A DNA stretch of 64,000 bases from Akanthomyces muscarius (taxonomy: Eukaryota > Ascomycota > Sordariomycetes > Hypocreales > Cordycipitaceae), in NCBI RefSeq assembly GCF_028009165.1, contig NC_079241.1, forward strand, positions 496,001 to 560,000, written 5' to 3'. Of the stretch, positions 21,520 through 33,080 are shown piece by piece (within the stretch, counting starts at the first letter, position 1; every line of letters starts with the position of its first letter). The position numbers and the translations under genes were made by a program. The notes beneath the pieces were generated by a model. The model was given only the letters and a program-made list of their open reading frames with translations, was not told the origin of the DNA and did not search any database.

Positions 21520-22599
21520 TCAGTGCCCAAACGGAATCTCCCCAGCCAATGCCAGGCGAACAGCCTCCGCCGTCGCCTCATCCAAGTCTTCGACTGGAAG
21601 CCCAAGCGCATCATTGTGTAGCTTGCCCACTCTTCCCTCCAGATCTGCGTTGTCGTCCATCCAGACGCGACTGTACAGCATCTTTGTGAACGTGGTGAAA
21701 TCGCCGGCCTTTACCTTGGCCTTGCCTTCTTCAAACCCAGCCTGGGACGACTCATGTGCGATCGTCCAGTCGGCGTCTGTCGTCTTTGTCACACGCTTGG
21801 CGCTTTCATACATGTCTTTTTGGGTAACACGAAAGCTACGAACATACGCAGTTCCATTTGAAAACTGGGAAAGAGTCGTCGACTTGTCGTCTTTGTCCTC
21901 TGGCAGCCTCTTCAAGCTCAAGAGCGCAGCAACTGCCCGTCCGCTTTGCGGCCAAGTTGTCGTGTCCATTGGCTTGTCGCCACCGTCGAACAGGATCAAG
22001 GATCTCTTGGTAAAGTCAAATCCGTATCGGCTAGGTCCGCCGCCCAGGCTGAACTCGTACCAGAACTGGCTGCCCAGCAGGAGATACGCGCTCACACCGA
22101 GCTGCTTGATCTCGGCGACGACGGCGTTCATCCTGGTACCGATGATTGGTTCCTTTGCAATGGCGTCGTTCTCTGGTCCGATGCCGAACCAGTTTGGCAT
22201 TATGTAGGGGACTTGTGCCTGCGCAGCCGCTCGGGAGAATTTACTGAGCGTGTCTGCGGGCGCCGTCACCGCCATGCAGACGATGAGACAGTCCTGTCCG
22301 CGCAAAGCGTCTGTGAGCGCCGTGATGTCATCGCCGGAGTAGTCAACTTTGATGACTTTGAGACCATGTGGGAGTTTACTTTCGCTCTCCGGTCTGGTAA
22401 TGAGGGTCAATTCGTGTTTGCTGTTCTCCGCCAAAGCTTGAGTGATGTGGCTGCCGATTCTTCCGCTGGCCTAGTTGACGTGGTTAGCACAAGTTTGATT
22501 GTAGATGATCAGAAGAGTATTGCCTACTCCGACTATAGCAACTCGCTCAACTCGATTGCGGAAGCCGCTAGCCTGGTCTTTAGCATATAGCTTTGCCAT
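21520..22599 (-). CDS. NmrA-like / isoflavone-reductase-like NAD(P)-binding protein
   Basis: Two exons, 22599-22528 and 22470-21520, encode 340 residues. The 57-nt intron (GTAGGC to AACTAG) restores the Rossmann motif VAIVGASGRIGSHI, that is GxSGRIG, at about residues 20-32. Further family marks are LTLITRPES, a Cys-rich beta strand DCLIVCMAV, and VPYIMPNWFGIG. NmrA-type proteins are atypical short-chain dehydrogenases that bind NAD(P) and act either as reductases or redox sensors such as the nitrogen regulator NmrA; the catalytic Tyr-x3-Lys is not evident, so substrate and activity are unknown. The short N-terminal extension before the Rossmann strand looks normal. It lies just downstream of no other gene in its direction, with the pseudogene 262 bp beyond its stop. 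Confidence 0.83.
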
Positions 22600-25500
22600 C
22601 GTGTAAGGAAGTGGAAGCCAAGTTTAGGGAGCAATATGGCGGTCTATTGTGAAGCAAGTCAACGGCGGGCAATTTAATTTCATCAGTGACATCGGAAACC
22701 ATTTCCAGACATGCTCTATTTATACTGTCTATCTAACAAGTCGGACTCCTGTGCCGTTGCGGCCTTCGGACATGCTGGAGATAGCGGTGTTAGTGCTTTG
22801 CTACGATGCGCCCGGCCAACCTCGTTAAAGAAGTCGCCGGCCAACAGCGGCGCGACGCGGGTTCGATGCTGATTTGAAAGGATTTGTGAGAAAATAGCTC
22901 CTTTTGAGGCTCAAGGAATGAAGCCGGAGATTGGACTTATTGCCGGCCCAGTCGATGCCCAGCAGCGAGAGTGCCAGGCGATATGGAGAGGCTCAGCCAG
23001 CTCGCTATGCCGGCACAAATTCGTGCAAGCATCAAATAAGCTGGCCCGAGACGAAGAAATTTATTTCCTGTTTTCCAATTTAAAATATCGGGTTTCAAAA
23101 ACGCTTGATGTTCGGTCCTGTCGGGTGTCGCAGCCGCTAGAACTATCGTTGTAGTTTTCGAAGCCAGGACCGCTCAACCGTCTTGAAATAGAATTCCCGG
23201 CTATCGCGGCCGCAAGCGTTTCTCTCTATTCGTTGTAGTCATGGAACAACTTATTCAAGATGGTCCCCGAATTCCTGCGTCGCAGATAGATGAACCATCA
23301 ATCCGAGTTGGGAACGCCGTAAACCCCCTTGTTCAGTTCGCCGCCAGGTCATGGGTGTAGGGTATCGGGTACTGCGCATAAACCGCTCTCTCCCCCTCAA
23401 GCATGGATCAGCTTAAAAAAACAAATTAAGAGGCTTGGAGGCTTGCTGGCTGAGCAGCCCTGAAACGCCTTCGTGGGGATGTGCAAAGTTGGTGGGCTCG
23501 CTAGCTGGGTTCGACTCCAAAATGACATGCAAGTGCTGCCGATCTCGTATAGCTGGACGTACTATCGTCTTCGCAGGCATCGCAACCCGCGGCAACGGGA
23601 TTTTATGTGCGCAAGAGTCGCAACGCGACGTCATGCAAAAAGTTTAGATAGAGTTGTTTGTCCAATTATGTTGTTTTTCTTCCACAAGCACTTTTGCCAT
23701 TCTTGCACAGCCCTTGTCGAAAACTCTCTCATCTAACTAGGTTCCGGCCAAGCCGTTGCAGTTGGTGTGGACGACATGCTTGGCCCAAGAAACCGTGCGC
23801 GGCCAGAAAATGAAAGGATTTTTCTGGTCATGCATCGGGCTCCGGATGAGTATACCGTCACGCCAGATCAGAATACAATGGCATGTTGGGGATTGGACTA
23901 TGTGACCCCATGGCCCGCTTTGACAAGGCAAGGCAGACGACCGGAGAGATGCACGCTGCAGGCCGCTCTCTTGGCGCAGTGGCAGAGCCTTGATAATAAG
24001 AAAGCTGAATATGTGTGCTGGCTGCCAATACTGCACTTGTATGGAGTAGCTGCGGCAGCGGCTATGTATTCGCCATGTATCTCTTTGAACATTTTCCGAA
24101 AATTATTCACCTCCATTGCATGAGTAAATGGCCGCTTTCGAGATGCGTGATGTCGCGACGGTGTAGCAGGGCTGTATTTAGAGTTTTTCTCTCATCCAGG
24201 CATAAATGTTTCATAAGTTTTATATCGGACCATGACTGACTGTTGTCATTTTTGTAGTTGCCCAAGTTTCCCGCAAGTATCCCTCTACTTACCATGCAAT
24301 GCAGCTCGTCTGACCTAACGTCAACTAGTAGGACAGGAATTCATCAGACGGACCTACGCTTTGGGCGCAGACGCTAGTCGACATTAGGTCTCGGGAGATG
24401 GCCAACTGGAAAAGCACAAACAGCCAATTTTAGGATGAGATGAAGCCGACATTGTTCAGCCAGCACACGGCTTTGTTTGCTCCGGGTTGTACCCCACGAC
24501 AATGGGCGCGGGCCAGACCGCGCACAATGAGGACAATCAAGCCCACGTCGACCCTCGGGCACGGGCCGACGCTAATTGGACACAGTAAGAAAGAGGTGAC
24601 TGCCGTTGGGTACTGTTTTCCGCTTGACCATCCATTTCGGAGGCGACAACTACCAGTAGCTAGTCAGCCGCGCTGGCGTGCCGTTCAACCGGAACCGGCT
24701 GGGATGTGCACTCGAGAGACATTCAGCTGCTGTAGGACGTGAAGACGGGGCTAGGTTGTCGGGTGCCATACACGGATGACAAGGCTGCGTCGTGTAACGT
24801 TGGTGGGCGTCCAGCGCGGCACAATCCTCCACGCAGCACGCATCATAATAAGGCTTTCGGGCTGAGCTGCAGCCAACTATTCATTTCGATGCGCCTGGTG
24901 ACCCCGATGGAAGGTAGGCTCCGTCCTTTGCTTGATTAGTTGACGGCTAGTGCTAGACCACGTCCAGCTTAGACTATTAATAACTCCCAGCATCCTATTT
25001 CGTATCCCAGCCTTGGCTAGCTCGGATCGCGCAGGATTTCGCTAATCCGAATAGCCCCAGTCCCTGTGGGAAGCAGCGGGAAATCGAATGGGATGGCAAT
25101 GTCGTAGCCGGTGCGGGTGGCATAATTAATGCGGCATCCTGCTCCGTCTGCTGCTGTTACGGACCGATGACATACATATCCGGACAGAAGCTTTCGTCTT
25201 CCAGCTGCTCTGCTCAGGCCTCCTCTGGGCGCCGAGAGGAGAAACAAAGGGCACCAGGCAAAGCAAGGAGGGTGCCAAGACCTCCAGGTCGTGTTCTGCC
25301 TTTTCCTTCTGCCTCAGAGACATGCATTGGCCAGCTCAAGCCAGAGTAGCGATCAACACAACGCTACCTGCACTCGACGTTCCGTTTTTTCCGTCGTTGC
25401 GCATATTTCTTTTGCATAGTACTACAAACCCCTGACGCTTGGGCGAGGAGGTCGACGTTCACGCACACACTAGTTGAGAACGGCGTCGCAGATACTTGCC

Positions 25501-26574
25501 ATTGTTATTAGACGAAAAAGAAAGGCGCACTTTATCCGTCCGCATCCTGCCTTCCGTCTTGACACTTACTGAGCAAATTGCAGAAAAAGGATTCTCCGCC
25601 AGCCTCAACACGACTTGCACAGACGTGGCACTGCGCCCTACTATCTTAGCCCTCGCACCCCTTGCTAGTATGGTGGGCTTGGCCCACCGCTTTGCTCGTG
25701 TGCTGCACAATGTGCTCCTCACGGGGCCCTAGATTTCATCGTCGTTTGGACCAGCTAGGTATTGATTACCATCCTGGGCTGAGCCCAATTACCAGAATCT
25801 CGGTGTGGCAGGTTGCAGTGCCGCAGTTCCGTCCTTGCCGGGAATTACCAACCCCGACTAACTAACACATGCAGCTCATGCAGCGTGTGGCCCTTGAGCC
25901 CCGTCCTCCATCTTTCATTTACTGGCACGGTAGACGTCAGAAATACATGCTAACTAACTAGCCAGCTAGTGAAGAGGGGCGATGTACATCGATCAGATGA
26001 AATCCTCTCGGCAGTGTGAGACAAGAGCACCCAAGAAATCCCTGCCAACCACGCAAAGTTATCGGCTGCTGGTGACATACACGAGGCGGAGAAGACCGAC
26101 AGAGAGCCCCAAAACACCTGAATCATTGATACCCCAATCGCCGACATGCTTCTATACCCCCCTGGTACTTGGAACCCTCATTATGATCCATGTCAGGTCA
26201 ATGGCCAGCCTCATGCAGCCCCGTTCCCGGGGGAGACACAAGATCACACTGCCTGGCCGCGCGTGGCTTTCAGCCCGCCAGCGCAACAAAAAGCAATTGA
26301 CTGCTCCGTATTTGTAGTTATTTAACCTGCTGGACAAACAAAACACGATTATCCACTTTGAAAAACTTCCGGGCTGCCGTCATTGTGTACATGCCCTGTG
26401 TTGCTAGGGCCGGAGACAAAGTCGTATTGCATTAGCCCACGGCCGTACATGGCTGCTGCGATTCGTATAATTCACATACCCCCCCGACTGCGGCTTCCAC
26501 AGGTTTTTTGATCATACCTCTTATCTCAATTCCACCTACATTCAGAGAAGCCGCTCTTTTCTTCTCAGGTCACA
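22600..26574. other. 4-kb region without recognisable genes
   Basis: No frame longer than ~120 codons looks coding on either strand, and no domain or transposase similarity was seen. The left end must carry the NmrA-like gene promoter and the right end the galactose oxidase promoter, where the last ~150 bp are pyrimidine-rich. A tRNA B-box-like word GGTTCGACTCC at about 23510 lacks a matching A box and acceptor stem. It may be an extended regulatory region, unrecognised non-coding RNA, or decayed sequence. Confidence 0.4.
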
Positions 26575-28623
26575 ATGAAAACAGTCAATCTGTATACATG
26601 GCTCGTCTGTGGACTGAGTGGTTCTCTGGTCCACGGCGCCAGACTACCTCTTCGCGCGCGCGCCGATCCTGGCAAGGAGCATTTTGGGCAGAACCCTAAT
26701 GCTAATCAGCTCTTTGCTGCACCGCCGACCAATGGCCGAATCATTGATCGTACAGGATGGAAGGTGACGTGCGACAGCTTCGAGCCTGGCAATGAGTGTT
26801 CGAAAGCCATTGACGGAGACAACACCACACTGTGGCACACACAATACAGTGGCTCGTCGCCTCCTCCACCTCACACTATTACGTTGGATATGGGTTCGAC
26901 GTACAACGTCAATGGCCTCTCAGTCCTACCGCGACAGGACAACAATCAGAACGGCAATATCGCCCGGCACGAGGTCTCCGTCAGTCCGGATGGCACCAAC
27001 TGGGAGGTTGTGGCTGTGGGCAACTGGGCCACGGACGCGCTGACCAAGTACGCCAACTTTGAGACCAGAAAGATCCGCTATGCTCGTGTCAAGGCCTTGA
27101 CTGAGATTACGGGTAATCCGTGGACGAGCATTGCAGAGCTCCAGGTCTTCGACGCTGGCGCAGAGCCGACGCAGTATGCTGGCACTGGAAAATGGGGGCC
27201 GACTATCAACTTCCCGACCGTTCCCGTGGCCGGCATGGTTGACCCTCTGAGTGGAAAGATTACCATCTGGTCTGCGTATGCCTATGACAATTACCTGGGC
27301 TCAAGCTTTGACCGAGTCTTCACCTCCATCTGGGACCCTGCCACTAATGACGTTGAGCCCAAGATTGTCGACAACACCGACCACGACATGTTCTGCCCCG
27401 GCATCTCCATTGACGGAACTGGAAAGGTCATTGTCACTGGCGGTAACTCCAAGTACAAGACGACGCTTTACGATTTCCCGTCCCAGGCTTGGACAGCTGG
27501 TCCCGATATGAAGGTCCCTCGAGGCTACCAGTCATCGGCAACGTGCTCAGACGGCCGCGTCTTCACCATTGGCGGCTCCTGGAGCGGTGGCGAGGTCGAG
27601 CCCAAGGACGGCGAAATCTACAGCCCCCAGACCAAGTCATGGACGATGCTGTCCGGCGCCAAGGTGGCCAACATGTTGACGGCAGACAACCAGGGCGTCT
27701 ACCGCTCCGACAACCACGGCTGGCTGTTTGGCTGGAAGAACGGCACCGTCTTCCAGGCCGGCCCCAGCACCGCCATGAATTGGTACTACACCAACGGCAA
27801 CGGCAACGTGCAGTCGGCCGGCAAGCGCACATCGAACCGCGGAGACGACCCCGACTCCATGTGCGGCATCGCTGTCATGTACGACGCCACGCAGGGCAAG
27901 ATCCTCGCCGCCGGCGGCTCGCCCGCATACCAGTACAGCAACGCCCACACCGGCGCGCACATCATCACGATTGGAAACGCGGGCGCCAAGCCCACGGTCC
28001 AGTTTGCGAGCAACGGCCTGTGGTCGGCACGCGCTTTCGGCACCGCCACCGTTCTGCCCAACGGCATGACCTTCATCACCGGCGGCCAGAGCTACGCGAT
28101 TCCCTTTGAGGACAGCACGTCGCAGCTGACGCCGGAGATGTACGACCCAGCTCGCGACAGCTTCTTCCAGCAGGCGCCAAACACAATCCCCCGCAATTAC
28201 CACAGCATCTCGCTCCTGATGCCCGATGCCCGCGTCTTCAACGCGGGCGGCGGTCTGTGCGGTGACTGCAACACCAACCATTTCGATGGTCAGATCTATA
28301 CCCCCAGCTATCTCCTCAACACTGACGGCTCTCCTGCCGCCCGTCCCACCATCACATCGGCGAGTGTGAGCGGCAGCCGCCTTTCCATCGGCACAGCAGG
28401 TGCCATCACCTCGGCTTCGCTTATTCGCGTCGGAACATCCACGCACACTGTCAACACGGATCAGCGTCGCATCCCGTTGACGCTGAACCGTCGGTCAAAC
28501 ACGGCGTACACTGCCAACCTGCCCACGGACCGTGGTATTCTGTTGCCAGGCTACTGGATGCTGTTCGTCATGAACAGCAACGGTGTTCCGAGTGTCGCTA
28601 AGATTATCAACCTTTCTCTATAA
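26575..28623 (+). CDS. Secreted galactose oxidase (CBM32 + kelch + AA5_2)
   Basis: A single exon encodes 682 residues, close to Fusarium galactose oxidase precursor. Residues 1-22 form a signal peptide, followed by a short Arg-rich propeptide (RLPLRARAD). An F5/8 type C (CBM32) domain spans about 55-190, a seven-blade kelch propeller about 230-560, and a C-terminal DUF1929 domain to the end. The catalytic set is complete by alignment: Cys274 (MFCPGIS) and Tyr318 (RGYQSS) for the thioether cofactor, stacking Trp336 (GSWSGG), axial Tyr542 and His543 (NYHSIS), and His624 (STHTVNTDQ). The enzyme oxidises the C6 alcohol of galactose and other primary alcohols to aldehydes, making H2O2 outside the cell. 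True substrate preference is not readable from sequence. Confidence 0.93.
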   Translation: MKTVNLYTWLVCGLSGSLVHGARLPLRARADPGKEHFGQNPNANQLFAAPPTNGRIIDRTGWKVTCDSFEPGNECSKAIDGDNTTLWHTQYSGSSPPPPHTITLDMGSTYNVNGLSVLPRQDNNQNGNIARHEVSVSPDGTNWEVVAVGNWATDALTKYANFETRKIRYARVKALTEITGNPWTSIAELQVFDAGAEPTQYAGTGKWGPTINFPTVPVAGMVDPLSGKITIWSAYAYDNYLGSSFDRVFTSIWDPATNDVEPKIVDNTDHDMFCPGISIDGTGKVIVTGGNSKYKTTLYDFPSQAWTAGPDMKVPRGYQSSATCSDGRVFTIGGSWSGGEVEPKDGEIYSPQTKSWTMLSGAKVANMLTADNQGVYRSDNHGWLFGWKNGTVFQAGPSTAMNWYYTNGNGNVQSAGKRTSNRGDDPDSMCGIAVMYDATQGKILAAGGSPAYQYSNAHTGAHIITIGNAGAKPTVQFASNGLWSARAFGTATVLPNGMTFITGGQSYAIPFEDSTSQLTPEMYDPARDSFFQQAPNTIPRNYHSISLLMPDARVFNAGGGLCGDCNTNHFDGQIYTPSYLLNTDGSPAARPTITSASVSGSRLSIGTAGAITSASLIRVGTSTHTVNTDQRRIPLTLNRRSNTAYTANLPTDRGILLPGYWMLFVMNSNGVPSVAKIINLSL

Positions 28624-28987
28624 TATATTCGCCTCCGAGACTTAATTTCAATATTTTGTTAATTATCATGATGGGCGGACATTAGATGCGGCAATTTGGG
28701 TATTGAGCTTCCGAAGCGGGTTGGACGGTCTTTGCACCTGTTCCTGCACAAGTTTTCAACGTACATAATGCACACATTTCACGACGATACGCCAATTAAA
28801 ATGCCTCAATTCACTTTTTATTATAAGAAAAAGACAAGATCTCGAAAAGCAGCGCTTGAAATGTGATGAAGTGATTGTATGCCTGCGAATCAAAAGTCAA
28901 ATAGCTAAAAGATAAAGCAGAGTATAAACGATACAAGCAAAATCCGATTTTAAAGTGTGTTCATGCCTAAAGCCAGGATGTTCCATG
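28624..28987. other. Intergenic, convergent 3' ends
   Basis: 364 bp, A/T-rich, between the converging galactose oxidase and exonuclease-like genes. It fits 3' UTR sequence; nothing else was recognised. Confidence 0.4.
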
Positions 28988-30352
28988 CTACGCTTCTGCA
29001 GGGGTCTTTTTCTTTGCGGCAATCTCAGAGGCCGACTTTAGCCGCAGATATTCATCCAACTCGGTTTTCGTGAAAGCAGAGACTACCTTCGGATCATACC
29101 TTGATTTTGCGACCCAAGTTCCCCTCCCTTCTGCATCCTCAAGCCCGTCCACCACTTTCAAAAAAAGCTCGAGCTCCTTTAGACTGGGCCAACAGATCCA
29201 TCCCCCAAATACCTGCGTGCTGTTGGTACCTGCCGCCACAGGTTTGTATTCGAGAAAGTATTGGCACAATTCAGCTGGGTCTTGCCACTTGGTGATGCAG
29301 GCTCCCGGTAAGTCGACTTTAGCCTGGAACGGGTATCTCTCTCGTGGCTTCGGATAGTGCTTGGAAAACAAGTCGCGTTTATTCATGTTGACATTTTCGC
29401 GTTGCCTGTTTGCTCGTTGCTTGGTGCGATTCGCATGGTAATCCAGGCACGCCTGAGTTATGTCTTCGCCTCGGGGAAAAAAGAACAGGAGTGTGACAAG
29501 AACCGCGATGGAGCGCGCAGCATCATTCCCGGCACTGTGACCACCACTGCGTGATGGCTTGGTAGGGAACTTGGGCTCGTATCCAACCCCAATCAGAGTA
29601 TTTCGTAGGCTCGGTGCCTGAGTATTCAGTGGCGTGAGTTCTTTGACAAGCTCTTGAATGTCGACCCACGAAGTAAAGCGCTTGAGAAACCGCGGATATT
29701 GGTGAGACAGAATACGAAATTCTGCGCAAAGATCAAACCCGACAAGAGTGAGCGTTAGGGGTGTGCTGTCAGAGGAGTAATAATGCTGTTGGCCGGTATG
29801 TAGAATGTTGATGAGAGCGTCTTCTACACCATCGTGTTCGGCGTACGTAACTCTTTCGTTACCACCCCCCCAGAATCGCTCCCCTCGGTCTGCGTGCTCT
29901 CGGCCGCGGATACGTATGCAATGTGAAGAGATGTTGAATCGTTGGTGGATTTCCTCGAGTGTCCGAGGCGGCTCAGACGTCGGCTTTGAGTGACATGCCA
30001 AGGGAAGTAGTAAAGCTATGCCAATCTCGCAGGCCTCTCTTGCATCAGGGTTGTGTCCGACTTGATCTGACCATGGTTCGGTGTCCATAGCCACAAAAGC
30101 CGTTGTCCCAGCAATCTCCTTGGTAGCCTTGAGATCGAAAAGATTGTTCTGCCACAACTCCTCCCAGTGACGCCAGCGAAACATACGAGGGGAGTAATGG
30201 TAGTGCATCGTTGTGGCGAGTTTTGGAGAGTCGCGTGGGTTTGGCCAGATTAGAGCTGAACTCGAGTAATGACGGAAACCGGAAAGAGAATGCAGCAGCA
30301 GAGTGAATGTTGATAAATTTGATGATGATCTATACGCAGCTCTAGAGCGCAT
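28988..30352 (-). CDS. RNase H-fold, DEDDh exonuclease-like protein (Gfd2/YDR514C type)
   Basis: A single exon encodes up to 454 residues. Near residue 90 FVAMDTEPW supplies a DxE exonuclease-I-like motif with CEIGIALL on the next strand; LVGFDLCAEFRIL near 205 fits motif II, and SGGHSAGNDAARS near 275 fits the H-x-x-x-D motif III. This pattern is that of the fungal Gfd2/YDR514C family, RNase H-like proteins of unclear role. The N-terminus is rich in Arg, Ser and hydrophobic residues without acids and could be a mitochondrial presequence, but translation could instead start at Met49 (MHYHYSPRM). The C-terminal ~120 residues are basic and not recognised. Enzymatic activity is inferred only. 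Confidence 0.62.
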   Translation of the reverse strand: MRSRAAYRSSSNLSTFTLLLHSLSGFRHYSSSALIWPNPRDSPKLATTMHYHYSPRMFRWRHWEELWQNNLFDLKATKEIAGTTAFVAMDTEPWSDQVGHNPDAREACEIGIALLLPLACHSKPTSEPPRTLEEIHQRFNISSHCIRIRGREHADRGERFWGGGNERVTYAEHDGVEDALINILHTGQQHYYSSDSTPLTLTLVGFDLCAEFRILSHQYPRFLKRFTSWVDIQELVKELTPLNTQAPSLRNTLIGVGYEPKFPTKPSRSGGHSAGNDAARSIAVLVTLLFFFPRGEDITQACLDYHANRTKQRANRQRENVNMNKRDLFSKHYPKPRERYPFQAKVDLPGACITKWQDPAELCQYFLEYKPVAAGTNSTQVFGGWICWPSLKELELFLKVVDGLEDAEGRGTWVAKSRYDPKVVSAFTKTELDEYLRLKSASEIAAKKKTPAEA

Positions 30353-31143
30353 ATGATCTGCTACTGTCGTTCAATTTGCATTCTTGCCCAGTTTGCCTTT
30401 TAATCGTGAAAGCCATTGACGTCAATTTGGCAGTCACCAAGCCAGCACGAAGTCAAGGTATAAGAACGCCACCTAACATTGCGAATGCTCAAACTTCTAC
30501 TTATTCTCTTTGGCAGTATTCTCAAATCAAAGTCTGCATTTTTTTTGTGTGCGCGTTGTCCGCCTTCTGCATCCCTGGCCACACATTTTCAACTCGTGGT
30601 AATCTTGATCTCGAATGGGGACAAGCTGCTGAATTGGGCAAACGGGATGGTTTCTTCTTGGAAGCTAGTTTGCATTAAATAAATATACAGTAGGGTCATT
30701 CCAATATTTCTTCTTGCAGTCAGAGACGTTTCCTAGCAGAACGCTCCTTAGCCCGGTGGCAACGATATCGACAATGACGGGATTAGTTTAGCCAGGCTTC
30801 TCAGCAGGCGCATGCCCGGTCGTTTCCCAGGCAAGACGCCTAAAGTCTATTTTAAATATGTATAGATTCATATAATTCAGCAAGAGGTTAGATTAATCAC
30901 GGAGGAAATCAGGAGCGGAATCCGACGAGGATGATAATGCTTTGCTTGGACTGCCATGTCCCACCGTGTAATACCCTACGCCGCGGTCGACCTGCTAAGT
31001 ACCCATACTCTTCCATTCGCTCTTTGGATTTTTTGAAGCTTTTCTATACTAATTTCTTTGCTTCTTTCCCATTTACCTTAATTTCTTGGATTCCACTAAT
31101 CGCCATCACCCTCCGCATCGGCCGAGGAACACTCATACCTCTC
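30353..31143. other. Intergenic region
   Basis: 791 bp between two genes on the minus strand, so it should hold the promoter of the exonuclease-like gene and the 3' UTR of the F-box-like gene. Small open frames (up to ~100 codons near 30376-30678) look non-coding. Nothing else was seen. Confidence 0.4.
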
Positions 31144-32649
31144 CTACTGCCGTCGATCCTGTAGAATGTCGTATGCGCCAAATTTCTCCACAATTCGATC
31201 CACAGACTCTGGCGACAATACGGATAATTCAAACTTTGTCTGAGAACTTTGTCTTCTCTTAGTCCCGTAGCGCCTCTTGACAAACTCGGGGCACATCCTG
31301 CCTGCCTCCTTCAGAGCCTCTCGAAGAAGCGTGCCGTGTATCCTCTCAGCATCCCAGAACGCGAAGTCTGCAGCTCGATGCGGAGAGCTCTGATCGTAAA
31401 CGCGCAAGTACTCATTCCAAATACTCGGCCAGTATTTTGTATAGCCCATGCTCGGCTGCGTGGGGTCTTCAGGTATAACATCGTCCCCGTCCCTGAAGTC
31501 CGATTCAAGCACAAGAAAACGCGCGAAACGAGGTTGCGGGACCCGGAATAGATTGAATAATCCTTGAGAGAAGGCGACGGAGTGGGTTCGTCTAATAAGC
31601 TCAAGTTGAACGTCTTTTGCGCTTCGAGCGAGGTCGTAAATATGGCGCAGCCCGGCGCAGGCCATCATCCTCGTTGCTGTTGTCGTATTGGACATGAAAA
31701 AGTCTGTAAACAGGTAAAGTGCTGGGTCTGACATTGTGGCCCGATAACGCGACAGATTCGGTTTTCTCTCCGCCATCTTTTCAAAGTGTAAGCCCAGGAT
31801 CCTCTCTTTGCCAACGAGACGCTGTACTTCCGCTTCAAACTCTTTATCAGTGCCTTCCAGAACTGTCGCAACAATTTCCGACAAATACTGATGCACTGCA
31901 GCAAGCTCCTCAATCTCCCACGGCTCGAAACGATGAATGAAATATACATATTGTTCCTCATAAGTGTATACGGCCAAGTCTTGACGAGCCAGAGCGGGCC
32001 TGCACAACTTGCAGCACATCTCAAACCACAAAAAAGCTCTATAGAGTCGAAGGACTTCTGTATCCGACAGATTGAATTGTTCATATGAGTCAAATGTCAT
32101 GGGATCATCATATGCATCTTCGATCTGGGAGGTGATATGCACGGAATATGCTCGTTCCACTGGACCTTGCAGGGTGAGGTCGTATGGACAAACGGAGACG
32201 TCGGTTATGCTGTCGGTGCTATTTTGCTGAAGGAAGCTGGCTTCCTTTGATGCTTTTATGGCAAATCCGCGAATAAAGTAGTCAACTTTGCAATAAAGAA
32301 GATAGGCTTCCTTGGCATTGTGCGGCCCAATAGCAGATTCGAAGCTTCTGGGGTCCTCAAAAACCCGATTGAAGAAATCCTGCACCTCTCTTCTCTGTGA
32401 ATCGAGAAGGCTGCCCTGCTTGAAGGGCCGGAAACTCTTCGCAGCACAATATACCGCGCAGAATTCCGGCCAAAGTAGCGCAGGAACCTGAGATTTCGTG
32501 GCATTGAGCATATATCGGCCCGGGCTGATGATATACACTTGGAACCATCGTGGTGACGCTGATATGATGGCCAAGATATCTTCAGGCGCACAGGCCAGCA
32601 AAATGAGTCTGATGAGTTCAGGAGGCAAAGCACACAACTTGGGTGCCAT
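31144..32649 (-). CDS. F-box-like protein of unknown function
   Basis: A single exon encodes 501 residues. The N-terminus MAPKLCALPPELIRLILL followed by EDILAIISASPRWF resembles the fungal F-box (LPPEL-x-LIL...L...SP.W). The remaining ~450 residues are helical, with aromatic- and acid-rich stretches (for example WFEMCCKLCRPAL and FVLESDFRDGDD-like segments) and no recognised repeat such as WD40 or LRR. Proteins of this kind are common in filamentous fungi and are presumed substrate adaptors of SCF ubiquitin ligases, or simply uncharacterised. Targets are unknown. No introns or breaks are seen. Confidence 0.65.
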   Translation of the reverse strand: MAPKLCALPPELIRLILLACAPEDILAIISASPRWFQVYIISPGRYMLNATKSQVPALLWPEFCAVYCAAKSFRPFKQGSLLDSQRREVQDFFNRVFEDPRSFESAIGPHNAKEAYLLYCKVDYFIRGFAIKASKEASFLQQNSTDSITDVSVCPYDLTLQGPVERAYSVHITSQIEDAYDDPMTFDSYEQFNLSDTEVLRLYRAFLWFEMCCKLCRPALARQDLAVYTYEEQYVYFIHRFEPWEIEELAAVHQYLSEIVATVLEGTDKEFEAEVQRLVGKERILGLHFEKMAERKPNLSRYRATMSDPALYLFTDFFMSNTTTATRMMACAGLRHIYDLARSAKDVQLELIRRTHSVAFSQGLFNLFRVPQPRFARFLVLESDFRDGDDVIPEDPTQPSMGYTKYWPSIWNEYLRVYDQSSPHRAADFAFWDAERIHGTLLREALKEAGRMCPEFVKRRYGTKRRQSSQTKFELSVLSPESVDRIVEKFGAYDILQDRRQ

Positions 32650-33080
32650 TTTCTTTCATTTTAGAGATAAATGATTCTTGTCGTGAGGTTGTAGGTGGTT
32701 GGGCGGGCTTTTCTTTCGGGACAGCCTGATGGTTTGATGGCAATTCGACAACAAGCCTGGAGGACGTCGAGCTTTGAATCAAGAATGTTCGGGCTGTCGT
32801 GTAACGCTTATGGCTAACAAAGGAAAGTTTAACCAGACAATAAGAGGTTTAAGCAGAATTGAAGCTTTGGTGGCGTCTTGCGGCTTTTCTGGCGTCTCGA
32901 CCTGGGCAGTGGTAGTCGTCTCGATAACTTCACGCTTGTCTTACTTTGCAAGCGAAAGAGAGCGATACAAAGCCGAAAAGAGTCAAATATCCCGACTTGC
33001 TCTATTTGCCTTTCATATGTCACGTTTCAACACTAATCTTCCTATCCTCTGCCATTTGCTTGTCATGCCGCTTCCTGCCC
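32650..33080. other. Intergenic region
   Basis: 431 bp containing the promoter of the F-box-like gene and the 3' UTR of the FAD monooxygenase gene. No feature was recognised. Confidence 0.4.

Noticed and set aside
23500..23540. tRNA-like B box GGTTCGACTCC
   Set aside because: No A box at the right distance and no complementary acceptor ends; cannot fold as a tRNA.
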